Assembly (NCBI GenBank): GCA_023300365.1
Contig: JALZWD010000441.1
Coordinates: 1-10,601, forward strand
Length of the DNA: 10,601 bases
Direction: 5' to 3'
Origin: Flavimaricola sp.
GTDB lineage: Bacteria; Pseudomonadota; Alphaproteobacteria; Rhodobacterales; Rhodobacteraceae
The position numbers and the translations under genes were made by a program. Shown here one piece after another: positions 5,728-10,601 of the stretch. How positions within the stretch are numbered: the first letter of the stretch is position 1; every line of letters starts with the position of its first letter. The notes beneath the pieces are model-generated. The model was not told where the DNA came from, ran no database searches, and worked only from the letters and a program-made list of their open reading frames with translations.

Positions 5728-7653
5728 ATGACCCCCACCCTTGGCGTCTGCTATTACCCCGAACATTGGCCCGAGGCGCAATGGGCCGAGGATGCCGCGC
5801 GCATGGTCGAGACGGGCATTACATGGGTGCGGATTGGCGAATTCGCCTGGAGCTTGATGGAACCCACGCCCGATGTGATGGACTGGGGATGGCTAGACCG
5901 GGCGATATCGGTTTTGGGCGGCGTCGGCCTGAAGGTGGTTCTGGGTACACCCACCGCAACGCCGCCTCGTTGGATGCTCGACCGTCACCCCGATATGCTG
6001 GCCCATGACGCGGCCGGAAATCCACGCAAATTTGGATCGCGGCGGCACTATTGCTTTTCGCACGCAGGCTACCGGTCAGAATGCCGCCGCATTGCCCGGC
6101 TGATGGCCGAACGATATGGTCGCAACCCGCATGTTCACGCATGGCAAACCGACAACGAATTCGCCTGCCACGATACCACAATCAGCTATTCACCCGCCGC
6201 CGCCGAAGCGTTTCGCGATTGGCTGGCACAGCGGTATCAATCCACCGATGCGCTCAACCGCGCGTGGGGCAATGTGTTCTGGTCGATGAGCTACGACGAT
6301 TGGGCGCAGATTGATCCACCCAACCTCACAGTCACCGAAGCCAACCACCCCCATCAGCTTGATTTCAAGCGGTTCTCGTCGGATCAGGTTGTCGCGTTCA
6401 ACCGGCTGCAATGCGATGAAATACGCGCCCATACCGATGCGCCGATCATCCACAATTTCATGGGGCGCGAGACATCTTTCGATCATTTCGCCGTCTCCCG
6501 CGATCTCGATATCACCTCATGGGACAGCTATCCGATTGGCTTTTTGTCAGACCGAATTGAGGAAACCCCCGACTTCAAAGCGCGGTTCCTCAAGCAAGGT
6601 CATCCCGACAACCAAGCCTTTCACCACGACATTTACCGCGCATGTGGTGCAATGCGTGCGGGTGATGTGCCTGCAAATGGCCGTTGGTGGGTGATGGAAC
6701 AACAGCCCGGCCCGGTGAATTGGGCGCCATGGAACCCCGCGCCTTTGCCCGGCATGTGCCGCCTGTGGGCCTGGGAGGCGATTGCGCATGGGGCCGAATG
6801 CGTCAGTTATTTTCGCTGGCGACAAGCCCCCTTTGCCCAAGAGCAAATGCATGCGGGCCTGATGCGCCCCGACAACCAACCCGCCCCCGCCTTGGCCGAG
6901 GCCGCACAGGTCGCGCGCGAGATTGCGGGCATTGGCGATATCACCGCCGCACCCGCCCCTGTGGGGTTGGTATTGGATTACGACAGTATCTGGGCGTGGG
7001 AGGCACAGCCGCAGGGTGCGGATTTTCATGGTTTTGATCTGGCCTTTGATGCCTACCGCGCCTTGCGCCGCGCGGGGCAAAGTGTGGATATTTTGCATCC
7101 CGACACGGCCGACCTGAGTGGGTATAAATTGGTGTTGGCCCCCGGCTTGCTCAAGATCCGCCCGGCGCTTGGCGCGGCCCTTGAGGCTTTTTCAGGGATC
7201 GCTTTGATCGGGCCACGCACGGATACAAAAACCACCGAATTGTCGATCCCGACACCGATGGGACCAAATGTCGCAGATATGGATGTGACCGTTTCTCTTA
7301 CCGAAAGCCTGCCACCGATTGCCAGCGAACCGCTGGAGCAGGGCCGTTTTATCCGCTGGTTTGAACACCTTGAAGGCACCGCTCCGGTCTTGCTCAAGAC
7401 CGCGGCAGGTCAGCCTGCGATTATGGGCGGCGCGCATCTTCGCTATCTTGCTGGCTGGCCTGATCACGAAACTTTTGCCCGAATTATCCGCGATCTATGC
7501 GCCCAAGCCGGCCTCGTGGCGGAAGATTTGCCGGATGGATTGCGCATCCGCGACACGGCCGAGCATCGATTTGTGTTCAATTACGCTGCCCATCCGGTCG
7601 ATTGGAACGGCACCACAGTGCCCGCCGCTGGTGTCATTTGGCAGCCCCTCTAA
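5728..7653 (+). CDS. Glycoside hydrolase family 42 beta-galactosidase
   Basis: It hydrolyses terminal beta-galactosides with retention, releasing galactose. It is 641 aa, close to the usual 650-690 of GH42. Seen: N-terminal TIM barrel (about 1-385) opening with GVCYYPEHWPE (6-16); VRIGEFAWSLMEP (34-46); HAWQTDNEF (137-145) with acid/base Glu144; WWVMEQQPGPVNW (320-332) with nucleophile Glu324. A glutamine-amidotransferase-like trimerisation domain (about 395-590) and a small C-terminal beta domain ending VIWQPL follow. Cys109 is kept, but positions 150-155, where some GH42 enzymes carry a zinc-binding cysteine trio, hold none. No signal peptide is seen, so it acts in the cytoplasm on imported sugar. 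The frame is open upstream into the lactonase, but the family start and CAAGG (5716-5720), 7 bases before the ATG at 5728, settle the start. It probably belongs to the dgoK operon, 68 bases downstream. Confidence 0.9.
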   Translation: MTPTLGVCYYPEHWPEAQWAEDAARMVETGITWVRIGEFAWSLMEPTPDVMDWGWLDRAISVLGGVGLKVVLGTPTATPPRWMLDRHPDMLAHDAAGNPRKFGSRRHYCFSHAGYRSECRRIARLMAERYGRNPHVHAWQTDNEFACHDTTISYSPAAAEAFRDWLAQRYQSTDALNRAWGNVFWSMSYDDWAQIDPPNLTVTEANHPHQLDFKRFSSDQVVAFNRLQCDEIRAHTDAPIIHNFMGRETSFDHFAVSRDLDITSWDSYPIGFLSDRIEETPDFKARFLKQGHPDNQAFHHDIYRACGAMRAGDVPANGRWWVMEQQPGPVNWAPWNPAPLPGMCRLWAWEAIAHGAECVSYFRWRQAPFAQEQMHAGLMRPDNQPAPALAEAAQVAREIAGIGDITAAPAPVGLVLDYDSIWAWEAQPQGADFHGFDLAFDAYRALRRAGQSVDILHPDTADLSGYKLVLAPGLLKIRPALGAALEAFSGIALIGPRTDTKTTELSIPTPMGPNVADMDVTVSLTESLPPIASEPLEQGRFIRWFEHLEGTAPVLLKTAAGQPAIMGGAHLRYLAGWPDHETFARIIRDLCAQAGLVAEDLPDGLRIRDTAEHRFVFNYAAHPVDWNGTTVPAAGVIWQPL

Positions 7654-7680
7654 AGCCCGCGTTCATCCCGCCCGAAATCT

Positions 7681-7693
7681 GTTTCATTGAAAC
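7681..7693. promoter_or_regulatory. 13-bp palindrome upstream of the TetR-type gene, candidate operator
   Basis: GTTTCA and TGAAAC are perfect 6-bp inverted arms around a single T. The site lies 90 bases before the TetR-family start in a very AT-rich stretch (20 of 60 bases are G or C in 7681-7740). The right half contains TTGAAA, which could be a -35 element, but no convincing -10 follows at the ideal spacing. TetR-type repressors often bind palindromes near their own promoter, so autoregulation is plausible. This is inference, and a site this short can arise by chance. Confidence 0.3.
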
Positions 7694-7782
7694 GCTGGAC
7701 AGGGATTTATGAAATAGTTAAAAAAACTGTAATATTGGCCGCTGAATTTTAGTAGCGTTGTGGTTTTGGGGATTATTTTGAA

Positions 7783-8379
7783 ATGGTGAGGCCAATTTCC
7801 GAGGTCAGGAAACCTGCGATTATTCAAGGTGCGATCTCTGCCTTAAACAAGCATGGTCTTTCGATGATCTCTTATGACCTCATCGCCGAAGAGGCCAATA
7901 TGTCGCGACAATTGATCCGGCATTACTTTCCTGATCCCGATGCCTTGATGGTAAGCGTCTGTGACGGGCTTGCTGCGGCCCATCACGAGGCTCTTGGATC
8001 GGGGGTTGTTAAGGTTGAGCCGTCAAAGCGTCTTGATCTGTTTCTAGACCTATTTTTTCATGTCGTCGGGCAAGGAAAAGTAGGAAAACAAACCGATACA
8101 GTGGCTTATGACGCCATGATGGCCGTCGCCACCGGCAGCAAATCGGTGCGCAAATGTTTGCTGGACCACAATTCATTCTTGCGCAGTGAGATTTCCAAAG
8201 AGGTGCAAATCGCCCATCCCAGCCTAAGTGCATCCGACTGTGACGAGATTGGGTACCTGTTTGTTGCACTGGTATATGGGCACTGGAGATTGGTCACGAC
8301 GTTGGGATTTTGTCCCAGCTATAACGATATTTCGCGCACCGCGATGGGCCGTTTGATTGCATCCTATTTGAAAGACTAA
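7783..8379 (+). CDS. TetR/AcrR-family transcriptional regulator
   Basis: A 198-aa protein of normal TetR-family length. Its N-terminal domain binds DNA: helices cover about residues 8-50, with the helix-turn-helix near 28-49 (YDLIAEEANMSRQLIRHYFP, including the family's usual HYF end). The C-terminal part (about 60-198) is an all-helical ligand and dimer domain that I cannot assign to a ligand. The ATG at 7783 has GGGGA (7768-7772) 10 bases upstream, a loose fit. Base composition differs from its neighbours: 111 G/C in 240 bases sampled (46%), against about 70% in sampled lines of the beta-galactosidase and the MmgE/PrpD gene. This suggests a separate origin. It lies between the galactoside genes (same strand, 129 bases upstream) and a convergent minus-strand operon. 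Which of these it controls, if either, cannot be told. Confidence 0.85.
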   Translation: MVRPISEVRKPAIIQGAISALNKHGLSMISYDLIAEEANMSRQLIRHYFPDPDALMVSVCDGLAAAHHEALGSGVVKVEPSKRLDLFLDLFFHVVGQGKVGKQTDTVAYDAMMAVATGSKSVRKCLLDHNSFLRSEISKEVQIAHPSLSASDCDEIGYLFVALVYGHWRLVTTLGFCPSYNDISRTAMGRLIASYLKD

Positions 8380-8392
8380 TCACCCCAATTTT

Positions 8393-8406
8393 TTACCATT
8401 TGGTAA
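8393..8406. terminator. Palindrome in the convergent gap, weak bidirectional terminator or operator
   Basis: TTACCA and TGGTAA are perfect inverted arms around TT, in the 42-base gap between the stops of the TetR-type gene and the minus-strand MmgE/PrpD gene. As RNA it can form a 5-bp stem with a 4-base loop. AT-rich tracts flank it on both sides (TTTTTT before, TTAATTT after), so either transcript might end here. The stem is short and weak, and a protein-binding role is equally possible. Confidence 0.3.
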
Positions 8407-8421
8407 TTAATTTCTGGTGCT

Positions 8422-9771
8422 TTACCTAGGGTCATAAATATCATTAAGAAGTTGCGAAAGATCGGGTGCGGACAATGCATCAAAATCAAGCGCGGCCTGG
8501 GCCAAGCGCTTGGAGCGCGCAGGGCCGATCACGTCGTCTGAGAACAGGTGAAATTTATCAACAAGCAGTGCGGTGCTTAGGGGGGTATCGGGGTCGCCGC
8601 GCGGTGTGCGTTCGATATCAACAAGGCGCGTGCCATCTTGCAAAACAAGCGTCACTTGCGCCAACCGCGTGCCGGTGCTGCACCGTGCGGTAATGTCTGG
8701 GTCATCGATCAATTGCGTCGCAAGGCTAAGGCGTAGGATATCGGCGTCTTGCAATGTCTCTGGGGCCAGTTCCGGCACCCCGATTTGCCCGCGCACGATC
8801 ATCGTGGCCACGGGAAAGGCGATGGAATAGGCAAACTCGCAAGGCGTTTGCGGCGTCTGTCCGGCAAGGCGCGTGGCGTTATGGAATGTGCGGATTTCGA
8901 CGGCACGCACTTGGGAATGGTGCAGGCCGTGATGCGACATCAGGTGCCGCACCGCATCGATTGACGGATGCGCCCACCGACAACAAGGATAGGGCTTGTG
9001 GCTGGTGTAGTCGACCGTCCGCCACCCCCGCCCGAGGTCCTCCCAAAAGGGCGTCGCAGCCGCGCTTTCGCAGGTCAGCGCCGGTGCGCCGGTAAACCCC
9101 TCGGCGGCAAGAAACGCCGCCGTCACGCCGCTTGGTGCCCCCCAGCCTACGCCATCACGCACCATCGTTGGGTGGTCGATACAGCGCATCATCTGACTGC
9201 GCGGGCCGTGATATTCCCCGATCCCCGCCGCGTGGCGTATTGCCTCTGGGCTCAGGCCAAGTGCGCGTGCCACTGCGGCGGCCACTCCAACGGCGGTCCA
9301 TGCCCCAGACGTGTGGTAATCGGCACATGTTGCATGCTGAACCTGTCCGGAACGTGCGCTAATTTCATATCCCAAAGCGATCCACGCCATCAAGGTTGCC
9401 CCATCAATAGGCCGTCCGGCCGCGCGAAAATGATCCGCCATCGCCAGCATCGCGGGAAACACCGCCGAGCCTGCGTGCCCTTTGTTATGGGATATGCTGT
9501 CGTGGGCGTCGACACTGTCGATGGTAAACGCGCCCTGCATCGCCGCCCCTGCGGGGCTTAAGGCGCGGCCGTCAAACATCATCCGCGCCGGTGCCTCCCC
9601 GGCCCCAAACAGTGTTGGGGCCACTTTGGTGACAATCCGCGACAGCTCTGATTGCGACCCGATGGCGGCCACGCCGATGGTATCAAGGAAACTGCGCCGC
9701 ATCAGCTTGGTCATATCCGCCGGGATATCCGCAAGGCTCAACTCAGCCGCAAACGTCGCCATATCAGTCAT
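8422..9771 (-). CDS. MmgE/PrpD-family protein
   Basis: A 449-aa protein of the MmgE/PrpD family, which includes 2-methylcitrate dehydratase, cis-aconitate decarboxylase and related enzymes of small carboxylic acids. Seen: the N-terminal helical domain (about 1-255) with DSVDAHDSISHNKGHAGSAV (residues 85-104, the family's Asp/His-rich active-site region), ALGYEISARSG (132-142) and HTSGAWTAVGVAAAVARALG (153-172). The conserved KPYPCCRWAHPSIDAV (259-274) opens the C-terminal domain. The ATG at 9771 is chosen over the GTG at 9780 because a full AAGGAG (9785-9780) lies 8 bases before it and would overlap the GTG. No methylcitrate-cycle genes (prpB, prpC) are nearby, so a PrpD role is not supported. 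It probably shares a transcript with the glycerate kinase 69 bases upstream. Family sure, substrate unknown. Confidence 0.85.
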   Translation of the reverse strand: MTDMATFAAELSLADIPADMTKLMRRSFLDTIGVAAIGSQSELSRIVTKVAPTLFGAGEAPARMMFDGRALSPAGAAMQGAFTIDSVDAHDSISHNKGHAGSAVFPAMLAMADHFRAAGRPIDGATLMAWIALGYEISARSGQVQHATCADYHTSGAWTAVGVAAAVARALGLSPEAIRHAAGIGEYHGPRSQMMRCIDHPTMVRDGVGWGAPSGVTAAFLAAEGFTGAPALTCESAAATPFWEDLGRGWRTVDYTSHKPYPCCRWAHPSIDAVRHLMSHHGLHHSQVRAVEIRTFHNATRLAGQTPQTPCEFAYSIAFPVATMIVRGQIGVPELAPETLQDADILRLSLATQLIDDPDITARCSTGTRLAQVTLVLQDGTRLVDIERTPRGDPDTPLSTALLVDKFHLFSDDVIGPARSKRLAQAALDFDALSAPDLSQLLNDIYDPR

Positions 9772-9779
9772 CAAGCACA

Positions 9780-9785
9780 CTCCTT
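9780..9785 (-). promoter_or_regulatory. Ribosome binding site deciding the MmgE/PrpD start
   Basis: On the minus strand AAGGAG spans 9785 to 9780 and is followed after 8 bases by ATG at 9771. The in-frame GTG at 9780 begins on the last base of this site and so cannot use it. The protein is therefore three residues shorter than the longest reading frame. Confidence 0.75.
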
Positions 9786-9840
9786 TGACCTAAACTGCAT
9801 CGCGCAACGCCCCCAAGAACCGCCCAAAAGCGACATGGCC

Positions 9841-10601
9841 CTAGGGCAGGATCAGGATTGCGCGAAAATCGTTCACATTGGTAAGGGTCGGCCCCGTCAC
9901 CACCTGATCGCCGATGGCCGCGAAAAAGCTGTGGGCGTCGTTGTTAGCCAAGGCCTCGGCCGCGCGGCGCTCACTGCGGGCCAATGTGGTGGGTGTGACA
10001 ATCGCGCCGGCCACGTCTGCGGCCCCGTCAACACCGTCGGTATCCCCCGCAATCGCGAAAATGCGCGGATGCCCGTCCAATGCTTGCGCCAAAGCCAAGG
10101 CAAATTCCGCATTCGGGCCACCAATGCCATCGCCCCGCCGCGTCACGGTCAATTCGCCGCCCGACATCAAGATCAACGGCGCGCGGTGGCCCTCGCTTGC
10201 GCATTTCACCGCCAAGGCGGCCTGCGCCACCGCCACATCGCGCGCCTCGCCCTCAAGGTCGTCGCCTAAACACCGCACCAAACATCCCGCCGATTGGGCC
10301 ATCTTGGTGGCGGCCGCAATCGATTGCGACGGGGCGGCAATAACCCTGTTGTCCACCTGCGCCAAACGCGCATCCCCCGGCGCAACAACGCCCGTTTCCC
10401 CGGCCAAAACCGCGCGCACAGATGGGGCCACATCCATCCCAATCTCCGCAAGGATCGCCGCCGCATCACCCGGCGTGCTGGCGTCGCCCACGGTCGGGCC
10501 CGATCCAATAAACGCCGGATCATCGCCCGGCACATCCGAAATCATCAAGGCCAACATCCGCGCCGGATGCGCCGCCGCCGCCAATTGCCCGCCCTTCACA
10601 C
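9841..10601 (-). CDS. Glycerate 2-kinase, MOFRL family (C-terminal part, 5' end outside window)
   Basis: The enzyme transfers phosphate from ATP to D-glycerate, giving 2-phosphoglycerate, a step of glyoxylate, serine-cycle and tartronate metabolism. About 252 residues are visible, running from the window edge to the TAG at 9843-9841. The family is about 420 residues, so roughly 170 N-terminal residues lie beyond 10601. Seen in order: KGGQLAAAAHPAR (visible 2-14), SDVPGDDPAFIGSGPTV (21-37), LMSGGELTVTRRGDGIGGPN (144-163) with its glycine-rich nucleotide loop, FAIAGDTDGVDG (181-192), and the MOFRL-type ending TGPTLTNVNDFRAILI. The GTG at the window edge is an internal valine, not a start. Some homologues are named hydroxypyruvate reductase TtuD, a label I consider less likely. 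The MmgE/PrpD gene follows 69 bases downstream; the gap shows no hairpin I can support. Confidence 0.88.
   Translation of the reverse strand, partial: VKGGQLAAAAHPARMLALMISDVPGDDPAFIGSGPTVGDASTPGDAAAILAEIGMDVAPSVRAVLAGETGVVAPGDARLAQVDNRVIAAPSQSIAAATKMAQSAGCLVRCLGDDLEGEARDVAVAQAALAVKCASEGHRAPLILMSGGELTVTRRGDGIGGPNAEFALALAQALDGHPRIFAIAGDTDGVDGAADVAGAIVTPTTLARSERRAAEALANNDAHSFFAAIGDQVVTGPTLTNVNDFRAILILP

Noticed and set aside
7716..7728. Small inverted repeat AGTT-AAAAA-AACT
   Set aside because: Four-base arms around an A-run are expected by chance in such AT-rich DNA.
8968..9561. Plus-strand frame of 197 codons
   Set aside because: It is antisense to the MmgE/PrpD gene, rich in Arg, Pro and Cys, with no domain.
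9652..10269. Plus-strand frame of 205 codons
   Set aside because: It is antisense to the MmgE/PrpD start and the glycerate kinase, and crosses the gap between them. No family resemblance and no ribosome site.

Overview
The window looks like chromosomal DNA of a GC-rich alphaproteobacterium, most likely a Rhodobacteraceae (roseobacter-group) member. This rests on the gene families, the base composition (about 60-70% GC in the coding regions sampled by eye) and a short AT-rich intergenic motif (CTTGCCAAAAATACTC) that I recall from roseobacter genomes. It reads as ordinary metabolic chromosome. I see no phage, IS, CRISPR, tRNA or rRNA.

Region 1 (1-3206, plus strand) is a respiratory molybdoenzyme operon of the complex iron-sulfur molybdoenzyme type: the C-terminal half of a molybdopterin catalytic subunit, a four-cluster ferredoxin-like subunit and a DmsC-type membrane anchor. 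The best match is the cytoplasmic sulfite dehydrogenase SoeABC. Between soeA and soeB lies a 46-codon gene for a single-span membrane protein (1428-1568). It is joined to both neighbours by 4-base ATGA overlaps. It is the most interesting item here, because this enzyme type is normally described with three subunits.

Region 2 (3310-7653, plus strand) is a galactoside/galactonate catabolic cassette: 2-dehydro-3-deoxygalactonokinase (dgoK), 2-dehydro-3-deoxy-6-phosphogalactonate aldolase (dgoA), an SMP-30-type sugar lactonase and a GH42 beta-galactosidase. The first three are chained by ATGA overlaps. Together they could hydrolyse galactosides, open a galactonolactone, phosphorylate the keto-deoxy acid and cleave it to pyruvate and glyceraldehyde 3-phosphate (De Ley-Doudoroff route). 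Galactose dehydrogenase, galactonate dehydratase and a transporter are not in the window.

Region 3 (7654-8421) holds a TetR-type regulator in a stretch of clearly lower GC (about 46% in sampled lines). A 13-bp palindrome lies upstream and a 14-bp palindrome lies in the short convergent gap downstream.

Region 4 (8422-10601, minus strand) holds an MmgE/PrpD-family protein and, upstream of it, the C-terminal part of a MOFRL-family glycerate 2-kinase that runs off the window. The two probably share a transcript. The substrate of the MmgE/PrpD protein cannot be told from this sequence.
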